DNA of 64,000 bases from a bacterium (GCA_024231905.1 JAAEQC010000033.1:1-64000); one strand, 5' to 3'; numbered from the stretch's first letter, positions 1 to 9,958 are shown. Numbers and translations: made by a program. Notes: generated by a model not told the origin, from the letters alone.

Positions 1-609
1 CAGAAAGTCCTCGGGAATCAGGGCGGCCAGCACGCCGGCGATGACCACGCCCACCAGCAGGGCACGGGCGATGTCCCCGGGCAGGGTGACCAGGCCGTAG
101 TCCAGGGCGGCGCGGGTCTTGGGACCGAACCCCTGGGGCCGACGCACGGCCTCCGCCTTGGCGTCCATGCCGTTCTCCGGAGCCGGCGGATCCACCAGTT
201 GCACCAGGCCGCCACCCAGGAATCCGGTCAGCAGGGCGGTCACGGGCCGGAAGACCCCGAACAAAGGGCCGAGCATGGACCAGGTGACGAGGATGGAGTC
301 CACGCCGGTCTGAGGAGTCGAGAGCAGGAAGGCCGTGGTGGCGGCCTTGCTCGCCCCGTGCCGCCGCAGGGACGCCGCCACGGGAATCACGCCGCAGGAA
401 CACAGAGGTAGCGGCACGCCGAAGAGCGAAGACTTGAAGACCGGCCCCATGCCGCGGCCACCCAGGTGACGTTCGAGCCAGGCGGGGGATACGGCCACGG
501 ACAGGACGCCCGCCACCAGGAAACCCAGCAGCAGCCACAGGGCCATGCGGGCGGTGACGAGCCACACCTCCAGGCCCGCGTGGACGATGGTGTCGAGGAT
601 TCCGTCCAG
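1..609 (-). CDS. Cu/Zn efflux-type permease (SO_0444/DUF318-like), 3'-partial
   Basis: The reading frame is open from about 609 down to the window edge, so the C-terminal part is missing. It encodes a polytopic membrane protein with the motif FGVPLPLCSCGVIPVA. This CSCG motif in a transmembrane helix is the hallmark of the UPF0718/DUF318 permease family, whose SO_0444 branch is linked to copper and zinc export. STPQTGVDS, found in the same family, follows it, and a later helix runs DYGLVTLPGDIARALLVGVV. No ATG precedes the first helix. CTG at 607-609 has a GGGAG upstream, and GTG at 565-567 is an alternative, so the start is uncertain. It lies about 97 bp downstream of the MFS gene on the same strand and may be cotranscribed. 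The metal specificity is inferred from the family only. Confidence 0.8.
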   Translation of the reverse strand, partial: MDGILDTIVHAGLEVWLVTARMALWLLLGFLVAGVLSVAVSPAWLERHLGGRGMGPVFKSSLFGVPLPLCSCGVIPVAASLRRHGASKAATTAFLLSTPQTGVDSILVTWSMLGPLFGVFRPVTALLTGFLGGGLVQLVDPPAPENGMDAKAEAVRRPQGFGPKTRAALDYGLVTLPGDIARALLVGVVIAGVLAALIPEDFL

Positions 610-705
610 GGTCTTGCTCCCATGCCGGGTTGGAATTGGACATGAGGGGGCAGCCGCACCGCGCAGCCGCCCCCCGGCACAAGATATGTACGCCGTGCAG
701 GAACG

Positions 706-2004
706 TCAGCCGTCCGCGGGCAACCCCGCTGAGGCCTCCACGCGGCGGGCCGCGGCACGCCCCGCGGCTACGTCCACCCGGGTCAGCAGCCAGCCGCCCG
801 CCACGAAGAAAACCACGAGGGCCAGGATCCCCAGGCGACTCGTGCCCGTGGCCTGCCCCACCAGTCCGAAAACCACCGGGCCGGCCACTCCGGCGAGCTT
901 GCCGCTGGTGGAGTAGAAGCCGAAAAACTCGGCGCTGCGGTGGCGTGGAACCATGCTGCCGAAGAGGGAACGGCTGAGCGCCTGGGCGCCCCCCTGCACC
1001 GTGCCCACCAGCCCGGCCAGCACATAGAATTGCCAGGCGGAGGCCATGAAGTAGCCCCCCACGCTGATCATCAGGTACACGGCCAGGGCCGCCAGCACCG
1101 CCCGGCGGGCGCCCACGCGACCGGCCAGGCGACCGAAGAGCAGGGTGCAGGGAATGCCCACCGCCTGGGTCAGAACAAGGGCGCCCATGAGGTGGGTCAG
1201 TTCCACGCCGATCTCCGCGCCGTAGGCCGTGGCCATCTTGACGATGGTGCCGATGCCGTCGTTGTAGATCCAGTAGGCGGCCAGGAAGATCGTGAGTTGC
1301 CGGTAGCGGCGGATCTCCCGGAAGGTGGCCGCCAGGCGGCGGAAGCCCGCGCCCCAGTCCACGCGACCGCCGGCGCCCGTGGCCGCGGGCTCGGGCACGA
1401 ATTTCAGAAGCGGCACCGCGAAGACACCCCACCATACGGCCACGCTCACGAAGGACGCCTTCACCGCGGCGGCGGTGCCCGCCAGGCCGAACCACTCGGG
1501 ACGCAGCACCCAGGCCAGGTTCACCACCAGCAGGAGCCCACCGCCCGCGTAGCCCAGGCCATAGCCGCGGGTGGAGAGACGGTCCATCTCCGGGCCCGAC
1601 GCCAGGGAAGGCAGGAGCGACTCGTAGAAAAGGATCGAGACGGCAAAGCCCAGATTGGCCGCCACGAAGAGGGCGGCGGCCGTGCGCCAGGAGGCCGCAC
1701 CCAGGAGGGCGAAGAGGGCCGTGGCCAGAACGCCCACCCCCGCGGCCACGGCCAGGAAGCGCTTGCGTTGCCCGCCGGCGTCGGCCACGGCGCCCAGCAG
1801 CGGGGCCGTAAGCGCCACCAGCAGCAGGGCCCCGGCGGTGACGTAACCCCAGGCGGCGGTGGCGTCCTGGGGCGCCAGGCCGGCGGCCATGGCCAGTTCC
1901 CGGAAGAAGGGCGGAAAGAGGGCGGCCATGACCGAGGTGGCGAAGGCGGAGTTGGCCCAGTCGTAGAGGCACCACGCCCGGCGGGCGCGGCGCAAGGCGT
2001 TCAC
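706..2004 (-). CDS. UMF1/Atg22-type MFS transporter
   Basis: This 432-residue protein has about twelve hydrophobic segments. It opens with [20 protein letters not shown], the signature of the UMF1 family of the major facilitator superfamily (PF11700, related to fungal Atg22 amino-acid effluxers). The substrate cannot be read from the sequence. The chosen start is GTG at 2002-2004, which overlaps the stop of the upstream methyltransferase gene as GTGA. A longer upstream extension in this frame only reads through that methyltransferase and is rejected. It is the last gene of a likely three-gene unit (outer-membrane protein, methyltransferase, transporter). Confidence 0.88.
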   Translation of the reverse strand: MNALRRARRAWCLYDWANSAFATSVMAALFPPFFRELAMAAGLAPQDATAAWGYVTAGALLLVALTAPLLGAVADAGGQRKRFLAVAAGVGVLATALFALLGAASWRTAAALFVAANLGFAVSILFYESLLPSLASGPEMDRLSTRGYGLGYAGGGLLLVVNLAWVLRPEWFGLAGTAAAVKASFVSVAVWWGVFAVPLLKFVPEPAATGAGGRVDWGAGFRRLAATFREIRRYRQLTIFLAAYWIYNDGIGTIVKMATAYGAEIGVELTHLMGALVLTQAVGIPCTLLFGRLAGRVGARRAVLAALAVYLMISVGGYFMASAWQFYVLAGLVGTVQGGAQALSRSLFGSMVPRHRSAEFFGFYSTSGKLAGVAGPVVFGLVGQATGTSRLGILALVVFFVAGGWLLTRVDVAAGRAAARRVEASAGLPADG

Positions 2005-2789
2005 GGCGTCCCCGGCTTGACCGCGCGGGTGGCCAGCATGGTGGCCGTGTACCGGCTCGCCAGGTCGTCCTCTTCGGGACCGAAGACATCCTCGTAGAAT
2101 CCCGTGACGTGAAAGCCGGCGACGCACTGGCCGCCGATCTGGGTCTCCAGGGTGTGGCTCCATTCCAGGGGCCAGCCCTCGGCGCGTTGGCGGTCGAGGG
2201 CGTCCTGGTCCAGATCCACCGCGTCGGCGAAGGGCAAGGGGTGGACCGCATCGAGGACGCGCTCCTTCTCTGCCTTTTCGAAGTCGAAGACGTAGTGGAC
2301 CGGATTCATGAAACCGGACAGCAAGGCGCCGCCCGGCCGGAGCACCCGGAAGCACTCGCGCCAGACCGGGGCCAGGTCCGGCACGAAGCAGTTGGCCACC
2401 GGGTGGAAGATCAGATCGAAGCTGGCGTCGTCGAAACAGGAGAGGTCGGCCATGTCGCCAGGAACCGTCACCAGGTCCAGCCCTTCGCGGGCGGCAACTT
2501 CTTCGTCCCGGGCCAGCTGGGCCGGAGAAAGGTCGTAGACCGTGACCCGGGCGCCCGCCGCCGCCAACACGGGTCCCTGCTGGCCGCCCCCGGAGGCCAG
2601 GGCGAGCAGATCGCAGTCCATACGAGTTGGGAACCAGTCCCGGGGCACGGGCCTGGTGGGCGTGAGGATGACCGACCAGTCGCCGAGACGGGCGGCGGCC
2701 ACCACCTCGGAGTCCACCGGTACGGTCCAGCGGCTGCCGCGGGCGGCCTTCTTGTCCCAGGCTTCGCGGTTGAATGCCAGGTGGTCCAC
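2001..2789 (-). CDS. class I SAM-dependent methyltransferase
   Basis: This 262-residue cytosolic protein has a Rossmann-type methyltransferase core. It carries the glycine-rich SAM loop [19 protein letters not shown], the acidic strand end VTVYDLS, the mid-domain [19 protein letters not shown] and the late motif [14 protein letters not shown]. This is the ubiquinone/menaquinone-methyltransferase-like (Methyltransf_11) arrangement. The substrate is unknown. It starts 7 bp after the stop of the outer-membrane protein gene and overlaps the transporter start by 4 bp, so translation of the three genes is probably coupled. Confidence 0.85.
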   Translation of the reverse strand: MDHLAFNREAWDKKAARGSRWTVPVDSEVVAAARLGDWSVILTPTRPVPRDWFPTRMDCDLLALASGGGQQGPVLAAAGARVTVYDLSPAQLARDEEVAAREGLDLVTVPGDMADLSCFDDASFDLIFHPVANCFVPDLAPVWRECFRVLRPGGALLSGFMNPVHYVFDFEKAEKERVLDAVHPLPFADAVDLDQDALDRQRAEGWPLEWSHTLETQIGGQCVAGFHVTGFYEDVFGPEEDDLASRYTATMLATRAVKPGTP

Positions 2790-2796
2790 GACCGGC

Positions 2797-3333
2797 CTAC
2801 CAGTAGTAGTAGACGCCGACCTGGGGCGTGACCTTGGTGTCGCCGCTGTCGCCGTAGTGGATGAAGTCCGCCTCCACCTTAACCGACCAGCGTGGTCCCA
2901 CGAGGCGCTCGATGCCCACGCCGGCGCCGTAGTTCCAGTCCGTATCCTTGACCCACACTTCGCGGCCGTTCACCCGTTCGGACATCTCGTTGTCGTAGAA
3001 GTAGGCGAGTCCGCCGCCCAGGAAGAAGCGCAGGCGCTGGTCCTGGCGCAGCACGTAGTGCAACGCCACGCCCAGATCATGCTGCTTGCGGTCGGAGGAG
3101 TGCCAGATGCCGCCGGTGGGCTGCAGGTAGACATACCACCGGAGCGGCATGCGGAACGAAAGCCCGTGGCCCGCCACCCGGCCGTAATGCAGACCGACAC
3201 CCGCCTTGAGCGGGTCGGACAGGTTGTTCCAGTCGGGAGTGGGACTGTGCTGGGCCTGCACGTTCCCGGAAAGCGCCAGCAGGGCCAGCGCCGCGAAGAC
3301 CACCGTCACGGTGGCGACTCGAAGACTGCGCAT
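2797..3333 (-). CDS. outer-membrane beta-barrel protein
   Basis: This 178-residue protein has a cleavable signal peptide at about residues 1-28, ending SGNVQAQ. The rest is built of alternating aromatic and polar beta strands, such as [16 protein letters not shown], and ends VYYYW. A terminal aromatic residue is the usual recognition signal for the BAM outer-membrane insertion machinery. The length fits a small eight-strand OmpW-like or OMP_b-brl barrel. No enzymatic residues were recognised. It is the first gene of the unit running down to 706; the promoter should lie in 3334-3449. Confidence 0.75.
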   Translation of the reverse strand: MRSLRVATVTVVFAALALLALSGNVQAQHSPTPDWNNLSDPLKAGVGLHYGRVAGHGLSFRMPLRWYVYLQPTGGIWHSSDRKQHDLGVALHYVLRQDQRLRFFLGGGLAYFYDNEMSERVNGREVWVKDTDWNYGAGVGIERLVGPRWSVKVEADFIHYGDSGDTKVTPQVGVYYYW

Positions 3334-3449
3334 CGCTCCGTCCTTCTGCTCGGGTCAGCGTCCTGCCATGCCCGGAAGCGTCGGGTCCATCCCGGCACCA
3401 CGGGGGGATGATGCCTCAGGGCGCTGGATTTGGCAACCGTGGAGAGAGG

Positions 3450-4274
3450 TCAGAAACGGACGCGGAAGACGTCCTTCAGGGCCAGTCCGGCCACCAGCGA
3501 GAACACGATGAGGGCTACCAGCCAGTTGGTGCGCACGAAGCCGTAGTCCAGCCGGCGGTCCGGCAGGACCAGGGCGATGGACTCCACGGGCAGATCCCCG
3601 GGCAGGGGCGGCTCGGCGGGATTCAGCAGGACACGGACCAGGCCTTCGCGCTCGCGGACCCGAGCCAGGCGCGGCGTCCCCTCCCCCCCCACGATGCGTT
3701 TGGTGGCCGTGCGGCCGTCGGGCAGGGTCACGGTGAGCTGGTGGTCGCCGGCCGCGTCCACCCGCACTCGCCAGTGGACCAGGCCGCGCCGGTGGTCCCG
3801 CACCGGGCGGGTCTCAACGGTCACGCCTGAAGCTGCAGTGAGGATCAGTCCGTCCAGGATCGCCGATTGGTCCTCGGCCACGGCCACCGTGACCAGGGTC
3901 TGCTCCCCGGGCAGGAAGGGACGGTGCCCGTAGCGGGCGTCCATCTGGGCCAGGATGAGCACCATGGGCGGCAGCAGCACCAGCAGCGCCGGCAAGGACC
4001 ACCGCAGGTACTTGAAGTTGGCCACGGCCAGGTCGCGCTGGATCTTGCCCAGCACCGACAGGTGGTCCTGGAAAAGACCCATCTCGTAGATGCGGCCCGT
4101 GAGTACGCGGCGGGCGTTGACCAGCTCGTCCTGGTTCGTCGCCCACTTGAAGAGCAGGAGCATGACCCCGCCGATGAGCGCCGACAACACGGCCACGGCC
4201 CAGCCGGCCGAAGCGCCGAAGGGCGCGGCCAGCAGGTCGAACAAGGTGTTCATGGCCGTGGCGATGAAGGTCAC
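3450..4274 (-). CDS. three-span membrane protein with coiled-coil hairpin
   Basis: I do not recognise this 274-residue protein with certainty. It has a membrane helix at about residues 20-42 and a charged, probably helical segment containing DELVNARRVLTGRIYEMGLF. A second helix lies at about 92-113, a soluble beta-rich region at about 120-245, and a last helix near the C-terminus. A helix, charged hairpin and second helix resemble the core of EMC3/DUF106 members of the YidC superfamily, but this is a visual resemblance only. The start is GTG at 4272-4274, with AAGGAG eight bases upstream. It begins 18 bp after the 65-residue gene and belongs to the phosphodiesterase cluster, which suggests an envelope role with those enzymes. 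Confidence 0.6.
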   Translation of the reverse strand: MTFIATAMNTLFDLLAAPFGASAGWAVAVLSALIGGVMLLLFKWATNQDELVNARRVLTGRIYEMGLFQDHLSVLGKIQRDLAVANFKYLRWSLPALLVLLPPMVLILAQMDARYGHRPFLPGEQTLVTVAVAEDQSAILDGLILTAASGVTVETRPVRDHRRGLVHWRVRVDAAGDHQLTVTLPDGRTATKRIVGGEGTPRLARVREREGLVRVLLNPAEPPLPGDLPVESIALVLPDRRLDYGFVRTNWLVALIVFSLVAGLALKDVFRVRF

Positions 4275-4292
4275 TTCCGACTCCTTGCGGTC

Positions 4293-4490
4293 CTAGGAGA
4301 TGTAGCCCAGGCCCTGCATGCGCTTCTTGATCTCGTCCTCGTTGTCGCCGCCTTCCTCGAACTTGGCGATCTCCCGCTCGATCACGTGCTGCACGAACTC
4401 CTCGGGGGACGAGTAGCCGGCCATGCCGGCGTACTTCTTGACCTTCTCCAGAAGGTCCTTGTCGAGCTTGATCTTGCTGCCACCGAACAT
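4293..4490 (-). CDS. small ribbon-helix-helix-like protein
   Basis: This 65-residue soluble protein begins MFGGSKIKLDKDLLEKVKKY and continues through SSPEEFVQHVIEREIAKFEE. A short strand-like stretch followed by two amphipathic helices, the second with the xSxEEFVxxxIE pattern, is typical of ribbon-helix-helix DNA-binding or dimerisation folds. The assignment rests on pattern only. Its ATG at 4488-4490 overlaps the TGA of the upstream phosphodiesterase by one base, and the membrane-protein gene follows after 18 bp. It is therefore embedded in one translational unit and may act as a cluster-specific regulator or a structural partner. Confidence 0.6.
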   Translation of the reverse strand: MFGGSKIKLDKDLLEKVKKYAGMAGYSSPEEFVQHVIEREIAKFEEGGDNEDEIKKRMQGLGYIS

Positions 4491-6448
4491 CAGCGTTCTC
4501 CTTCCTTGGCGTAGAGGTCGCGACCGGTCATGGTCGCCGGCGCTTCCAGTCCGAACAGGCCCAGGATCGTCGGGCCCATGTCCACCAGCGAAGGTTCCGG
4601 CAGGACGAAGGGCCGGTTGGTGAGCACGATGCCGGGGACCTCGTCGGCGGCCATGCAGTGGTCGCCGCTCCATTTCATGTCGTTGTCCTCGAAGACCACG
4701 TCCGGCACCTCGCCCAGGGCGCACTCGTTGCTGCCGCGCCAGCCGGGACGGTAGCCCACGATGATGTCCGGCCCCCGGTCCCGGTGGGTCTCACTGTACA
4801 CCACGTCCGAGCGGTAGGCGTACTTGATGCCCGTCGCCCCCACCTCCGGATCGACCTCGGCCTCCAGGCCGGCCACCAGTTCGGCCAGCAGCTCGTCCGC
4901 CTCGCGACCCTGGTTGACGATGCCGCGGTGCTCGCGTCCCCGCAGGTTCAGATACAGCCCGTTGATCCCGATGCCGTAGGCCCGGGTGCGGGACCAGTCG
5001 ATGCCCACCAGGAACTCCACGTCCGTCGGATCGACCCCCGGCCGCAGGACCAGGTAGCCCTCCCGGTGGAGCCAGGCGTTCAGGTGGAACATGCGGTGGA
5101 ATGGCTTGAAGCCGTGGTCCGAAACGATCATGACGTGGGTGTCTTCGCCCACCGCGTCCAGGGTCTCCCCCAGGACGCCGTCCAGTTCCACGTAGAGGTC
5201 GCGCACCCGGCCCCGGAAGTGGGGGTCGGCCTCGGCGTGGGTGGGTGAGTCCTCGTCGAAGGTGCGCCAGAAAACGTGGCAGCTCTGATCCGGCGAATTG
5301 AAGTAGAAGAAGAGGAAGCCCTCGTCCAGGGCCACGAAACGCTGCAGTTCGTGGGAGTACTGGTCCTCGCGCTCGTGGAGGATCTGGTCGCTCTGGCTGG
5401 CGTACTGGGCGTCGGTCAGGACACCGCGCTCGAGAGCCTTCGAATCCTCGGGCAGGCCCTGGGTGTAATAGAGCCCCACGTCTTCGGCCAGGTCCTTCGA
5501 ATAACCGGGCGGCGTGCTGATGGGCATCTCCGGCTGCATGGGATGGAGCTGGATCGGCGTGACGTACAGGCGGAAGTGGGGCGCGGTCTCGGTCAGGTAG
5601 AAGCGGCAGATGCCGGCCACGCTCTTGAGCACCGGCACCATGGGGAAGCTCAGTTCCACCCAGTCGCTCCACTCCCCCTCCTGGAGGACGAATTCGTCGC
5701 CATCGACCTCGAAGTGGGCCGCGCGGTTCTGGCGGTCCAGGGTGATCGAGAGCGGCAGTTCGGACTGGGGATCGCCCACCCGGTAGCTGTTCAACGGACC
5801 GCCGAGGTAGGTCTCGATGCGTCCGGCCACGGCCCGCACGGGGATCACGTGGCCGCCGTCCATCATGGTGTCCACGCCGGGGTCGTCGGTGATGTAGGTG
5901 AAGATGCCGTAGGTGCCCAGGATGTCCGGCGTGCCCATGCCCGAAAGCGTGCGCGAGGCGCAGGCCACCGGCGGGAAGTTGGCCGGCACCTTGAAGACCG
6001 TGGCGTCGATGCCCGCTTCGTCCAGCACCTGCCAGAAGGCCTTACCCTGGCGGAAGTTCTCCACCGAGCCGCCGCCCCGGGGGATCTTCCAGTCGCCGAT
6101 CTGCCAGTCCGAATCCGGAGCCTGGGCGCTGCCCGAGGACAACAGCGGCAGCATGGTCTCCGGGTTGCGATGGATGAAATCGAAGAGACCGTGGCCGCCC
6201 GGATCCACGCCGGCGGCGAAGCAGGACCAGGCCACGGGCGATTGGGGCGGAATCGACGTGCCCAGGGGCTGGAACTGGGCCCCGGCGGCGATGAAACGGT
6301 CGAAGTTGGGCATGATGCCCTCGTTGCGGTACTGCTGGAGCATGTCCGGATCCATGCCGTCGAAACCCAGGACGAGCACCTTGGGGCCGGCCAGACTGGA
6401 CGTGGCCGCCAGCAGCAGGATCAGGACCGCGAGCCGGACGGTTCTCAT
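4490..6448 (-). CDS. secreted alkaline-phosphatase-superfamily phosphodiesterase
   Basis: This 652-residue protein has a signal peptide at residues 1-20. The mature part opens with KVLVLGFDGMDPDML, whose Asp30 is a metal ligand. Ser70 in PPQSPVAWSCF sits where the Ser/Thr nucleophile of nucleotide pyrophosphatase/phosphodiesterase-type enzymes is found. Later metal sites are visible in DQSCHVFWRTFDED, VSDHGFKPF and SGDHCM. It should hydrolyse a phosphoester or phosphodiester in the periplasm; the substrate is not predictable. The ATG overlaps the TGA of the upstream paralogue (ATGA, 6445-6448), and the gene ends in a TGATG overlap with the 65-residue gene. The tandem paralogue lacks obvious disruptions, so both copies are probably active. 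Confidence 0.85.
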   Translation of the reverse strand: MRTVRLAVLILLLAATSSLAGPKVLVLGFDGMDPDMLQQYRNEGIMPNFDRFIAAGAQFQPLGTSIPPQSPVAWSCFAAGVDPGGHGLFDFIHRNPETMLPLLSSGSAQAPDSDWQIGDWKIPRGGGSVENFRQGKAFWQVLDEAGIDATVFKVPANFPPVACASRTLSGMGTPDILGTYGIFTYITDDPGVDTMMDGGHVIPVRAVAGRIETYLGGPLNSYRVGDPQSELPLSITLDRQNRAAHFEVDGDEFVLQEGEWSDWVELSFPMVPVLKSVAGICRFYLTETAPHFRLYVTPIQLHPMQPEMPISTPPGYSKDLAEDVGLYYTQGLPEDSKALERGVLTDAQYASQSDQILHEREDQYSHELQRFVALDEGFLFFYFNSPDQSCHVFWRTFDEDSPTHAEADPHFRGRVRDLYVELDGVLGETLDAVGEDTHVMIVSDHGFKPFHRMFHLNAWLHREGYLVLRPGVDPTDVEFLVGIDWSRTRAYGIGINGLYLNLRGREHRGIVNQGREADELLAELVAGLEAEVDPEVGATGIKYAYRSDVVYSETHRDRGPDIIVGYRPGWRGSNECALGEVPDVVFEDNDMKWSGDHCMAADEVPGIVLTNRPFVLPEPSLVDMGPTILGLFGLEAPATMTGRDLYAKEGER

Positions 6449-8589
6449 GGCTTCACCTCGAACAGGCTGCGGCCGTGCATGTGCCCGGGCCGGGTGATGC
6501 CGAACAGATCCAGCACCGTGGGCGCCATGTCCACCAGGGCGCAGTCGTCGCGCTCCAGGGGACGGTTGGCGAAGACCACGCCGGGCACCTGGTCCGGATC
6601 CATGCAGTGGTCGCCGGACCAGGCCCGGCGGTTGTCGCGGATGGCTTCGTCCGTGAGCCGGCCCACGGCCGCGTGCCAGTCGGCGCGGTAGCCGCGGTTG
6701 TAGCCCACGATGGCGTCCGGACTGTTGCTGGCGTAGGGACCGCGATAAACGTCGGCGGCGGCCCAGCTCTCGCGGATGGCCTCGCCGCCCCGGGGGTCCG
6801 GCAGACCGGCCAGCTTGCCGTTGATCTCGTCCAGCAGGGCGCGGGCGTCGGCGGGCTCGACGCAGCCGTCCTTCTCGCGCCCCTTGAGGTTCAGGTACCA
6901 GCCCGCCAGGCCGTTGGTGAAGGCGCGGGTGCGGGGCCAGTCGATCTCGGAGGCGTCCACGCGGCTGCCGGCCGCGAGCACGGGCACGGGGCCGTCGGCC
7001 GGGTCGGACTTCAGGTAGAGGTAGCCGTGGTCCCGGAACCAGGTGTTGAGGTTCACGCCCCGGGTGAAGTTGGCGAAGCCGTGGTCGCTGATGACGAAGA
7101 CCGCGTCGCCCTTGCGAACTCTGGCCAGGGTCTCCCCCACCACCGCGTCGCCGGCGGCGTAGACCTGCTCGATGGCGTCGGCGAACTCGGTGGTGTCCTG
7201 GCCCGCGTTGGCCGGGTGGTCCGGGTCCCGGTAGCGCCAGAACATGTGCTGGATGCGGTCGGTGGCGTCGAAGACAACGGCGATGGCTCCGGCCGGATTA
7301 CGGTCCAGGGCGTGCAAGAACTGGGTGCGTCGCTCCTCGTGGATCAGGTAGGCCTGCTCCAGGAAAGCCTTCTCGTCGATGACCCGCTCGTTCAACGCCC
7401 AGGTGTCCTCCGCCAGACCCAGGGTGGCGAACTTGCCCTGCAGCTTGGCCAAGGCGATGGCGAAGTGGGGCGGGTCGCTGATGGGCATGTCCGGGTGCTC
7501 GGGGTCCAGGTTGATGGGCGTGACGTACACCTGGAAGGGGTCGTCGAAGCTGGTGACCCGGAAACGGCAGATGCCGTGGGCGGTGGCCCGGCCGCTACCG
7601 AACTTCAACGGGATCCAGGGCGAGTATTCGTCCGCGCCGAGGGTGAAGGTGGCGTCGCCGACCTCGAAGTGGGCCCGCCGCGCGGTGCGATCCACCGCCA
7701 CGGTGAACGGCAGCAGGACCGGTGCGTGGCCGCCGTCCTCGGTGGGCATGTCCGGACCAGGCAGGCGGCCGCCGTAGGTGCCGGGCTCGGGCGTGTCGAA
7801 GACCAGGCGCGTGCCGCCCATGGCCGCCGCGCTCTGGTCCTTCACCGGGGCGCAAAAGTGGGTGAACGAGCCCTGGGTGCCGCGCAGATCGGGCACGCAC
7901 ATGGCCGACAGCATGCGTCCGCCGAACTTGTCGGGCGGGAAGGTGATGGGCACCCGCAGGATCGTGCTGGGCACGCCCTGCTCGGCCAGGGTCTTCCAGA
8001 AGGGCTTGCTGCGGCGCAGCAGCTCGATCTTCGCTTTGGGCCGGCCGACGACCCACGGCCCCAGCTTCTTCAGCCGACCGGTCTCGGTGATCTTGGTGGA
8101 CGACAGCACCGGCGCGTGGGTCTTCCGGTCGCTGGTCAGGAAGTCGAAGATGTTGTGGCCGCTGGGGTCGGTGCCGGTGGCGAAGGTGGACCAGCCCACG
8201 GGCGACATGGCCGGCAAGGTGGTGGCCAGGGGCTTGTAGCCCCCCGCGTCCGCCAGCTGCTTCAGGTTGGGCATGAGGCCTTTGGCCATGAAGTCGTCGC
8301 AGAGCTGCGGGTCCAATCCGTCGAGCCCCACCACGATGACCCGCTTGGCCGAACCCTTGCCCGCGCGCCGCCGGCTGCGCAGGCCGCGGATGGCCACGCG
8401 GATGGGCCACATGAAGAGGGCGCCGATGGCCAGGAGCATGCCCGCCAAGGCGAAGATGAAGGAGCCGCCCAGGGCGAAGCCGGCGCCGGGGCCGATGTAG
8501 GCGTGGGCGGCCGTGGGGGTTGCCGATACGGCGAGCACCACGAACAGCACGGCAACGCGGCGGGGATCGGCTTGCGGGCGGGCGGGCAT
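6445..8589 (-). CDS. membrane-anchored phosphodiesterase with N-terminal YIGPGAG segment
   Basis: With the start at ATG 8587-8589, the protein has 714 residues. Residues 1-30 look like a signal peptide. YIGPGAGFALGGSFIF and a hydrophobic helix follow at about 31-62, then a basic stretch, then the catalytic domain. The catalytic domain starts RVIVVGLDGLDPQL (Asp90), has Ser129 in TLPAMSPVGWSTF as nucleophile, and later shows DATDRIQHMFW, ISDHGFANF and SGDHCMDPD. It is a paralogue of the next gene but keeps an N-terminal membrane element that the other lacks. The same element exists as a free 79-residue protein at 16056-16295. It heads the overlapping cluster; a promoter is expected in 8590-8791, shared divergently with the DUF819 gene. 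Confidence 0.83.
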   Translation of the reverse strand: MPARPQADPRRVAVLFVVLAVSATPTAAHAYIGPGAGFALGGSFIFALAGMLLAIGALFMWPIRVAIRGLRSRRRAGKGSAKRVIVVGLDGLDPQLCDDFMAKGLMPNLKQLADAGGYKPLATTLPAMSPVGWSTFATGTDPSGHNIFDFLTSDRKTHAPVLSSTKITETGRLKKLGPWVVGRPKAKIELLRRSKPFWKTLAEQGVPSTILRVPITFPPDKFGGRMLSAMCVPDLRGTQGSFTHFCAPVKDQSAAAMGGTRLVFDTPEPGTYGGRLPGPDMPTEDGGHAPVLLPFTVAVDRTARRAHFEVGDATFTLGADEYSPWIPLKFGSGRATAHGICRFRVTSFDDPFQVYVTPINLDPEHPDMPISDPPHFAIALAKLQGKFATLGLAEDTWALNERVIDEKAFLEQAYLIHEERRTQFLHALDRNPAGAIAVVFDATDRIQHMFWRYRDPDHPANAGQDTTEFADAIEQVYAAGDAVVGETLARVRKGDAVFVISDHGFANFTRGVNLNTWFRDHGYLYLKSDPADGPVPVLAAGSRVDASEIDWPRTRAFTNGLAGWYLNLKGREKDGCVEPADARALLDEINGKLAGLPDPRGGEAIRESWAAADVYRGPYASNSPDAIVGYNRGYRADWHAAVGRLTDEAIRDNRRAWSGDHCMDPDQVPGVVFANRPLERDDCALVDMAPTVLDLFGITRPGHMHGRSLFEVKP

Positions 8590-8791
8590 GGCGTGTCGTC
8601 CGGGGTTCAGGGAATGTACGGCACAGGAGGCGATCGCCAGCGGCCAGCTTTCGCATGACCGGCGATCAGGCGGTCTCACGCTAGTTCAGGCCGTTCAACG
8701 TGTCAAGAGGGTGCGGGTTCCGGGGCTTTCGGGGATGGGAGCCGTTTGGTAGACTCCGCGCCGACCAGACATCCCCCGGAAGGAGCCGCCC

Positions 8792-9928
8792 ATGCCCGGT
8801 CCCCTGATCGCCCCGGACCATACCTTCGCCCTCTGGACCGTCCTCTTGGCCGCCGCCGCCTTCGGCTACTGGGCCGAGACCACCCGCTGGGGCCGGCGCT
8901 TGTCCGGGGCCATCCTCACCATGGGTTTCACCTTCCTCTTGTCCAACCTGGGCGTGATCCCGGCCGCAGACGTGCCCGCCTACGACGTGGTGTGGGGCTA
9001 TCTGGTGCCCCTGGCCATCCCCCTGCTGCTATTCCGGGCGGACCTGAGGCGCATCCTGCGGGAGGCGGGACCCACCCTGGCGGCCTTTGCCATCGGCGCC
9101 GTGGGCACGGTCCTGGGCACCATCGTGGCGTACAAGGTCGTCCCCTTGGGCGAGGAAGGCTGGAAGCTGGCGGCCATCTTCTCGGCCACCTACGTGGGCG
9201 GGTCCATGAACTACGCGGCGGCGGCCGAGGCGGTGGGACTGCGCTCGGGCGACCTGCTCTCGGCGGGCGTGGCGGCCGACAACCTGGTCATGGCCTTGTA
9301 CTTCCTGGTGCTGTTTGCCCTGCCGAGCGTGCGCTTTCTCAGGCGGCGTTACCCGGACCGGCAGCACACGGATTCGTCCGAGGCCGCCGCAGCCGTGGCG
9401 GCAACCGGCTTCCCCGCTCCCGGCCGCCTGGCCGCGGCCCTGGCCCTCGCCTTGGGACTCTGCGCCGCCGGCTACCTGGCGGCCGACCTCATGGGTTGGC
9501 GGGGCGGAGGCATCCTGGTGGTGACGGCGGTCACGGTGCTGCTGGCCACGACCATGCCCACGCGCATGCAACGCCTGGAGGGCGCCGAGACCGCCGGCGC
9601 CTTCCTCATGCAGATCTTCTTCGCGGTGATCGGGGCCAGCGCCAACGTGGTGGTGGTCATGAAGGTGGGACCGGTGCTCTTCGTCTTCGCGGCTCTCATT
9701 CTGACCATCCACCTGCTGGTGCTGCTGGTGGGCGGCCGCCTGCTGCGCCTGGACCTGGCCGAGCTCGTCATCGCCTCCAACGCCAACATGGGCGGACCGA
9801 CGACCGCCGCGGCCATGGCCGTGGCTCGGCGTTGGGGATCGCTGGTCATGCCGGCGATCCTGTGCGGGACGTTGGGGTATGCGGTGGCGACCTTCGTGGG
9901 GGTGGCGTTGGGGAAGTGGCTCAATTGA
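8792..9928 (+). CDS. DUF819 family integral membrane protein
   Basis: This 378-residue, strongly hydrophobic protein has about ten predicted membrane spans. The stretch FSATYVGGSMNYAAAAEAVG, followed by AADNLVMALYFLVLF, and the late ASNANMGGPTTAAAMA are characteristic of the DUF819 (YjcL-like) family. The duplicated GG/N-containing helices hint at a transporter with internal symmetry. Function is unknown in the family. AGGAG lies seven bases upstream of the ATG. The gene is monocistronic, divergent from the phosphodiesterase cluster and convergent with the sulfatase. Confidence 0.85.
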   Translation: MPGPLIAPDHTFALWTVLLAAAAFGYWAETTRWGRRLSGAILTMGFTFLLSNLGVIPAADVPAYDVVWGYLVPLAIPLLLFRADLRRILREAGPTLAAFAIGAVGTVLGTIVAYKVVPLGEEGWKLAAIFSATYVGGSMNYAAAAEAVGLRSGDLLSAGVAADNLVMALYFLVLFALPSVRFLRRRYPDRQHTDSSEAAAAVAATGFPAPGRLAAALALALGLCAAGYLAADLMGWRGGGILVVTAVTVLLATTMPTRMQRLEGAETAGAFLMQIFFAVIGASANVVVVMKVGPVLFVFAALILTIHLLVLLVGGRLLRLDLAELVIASNANMGGPTTAAAMAVARRWGSLVMPAILCGTLGYAVATFVGVALGKWLN

Positions 9929-9958
9929 ACAGGGGGGATCTCCCAGTCCGGTGAGTTC

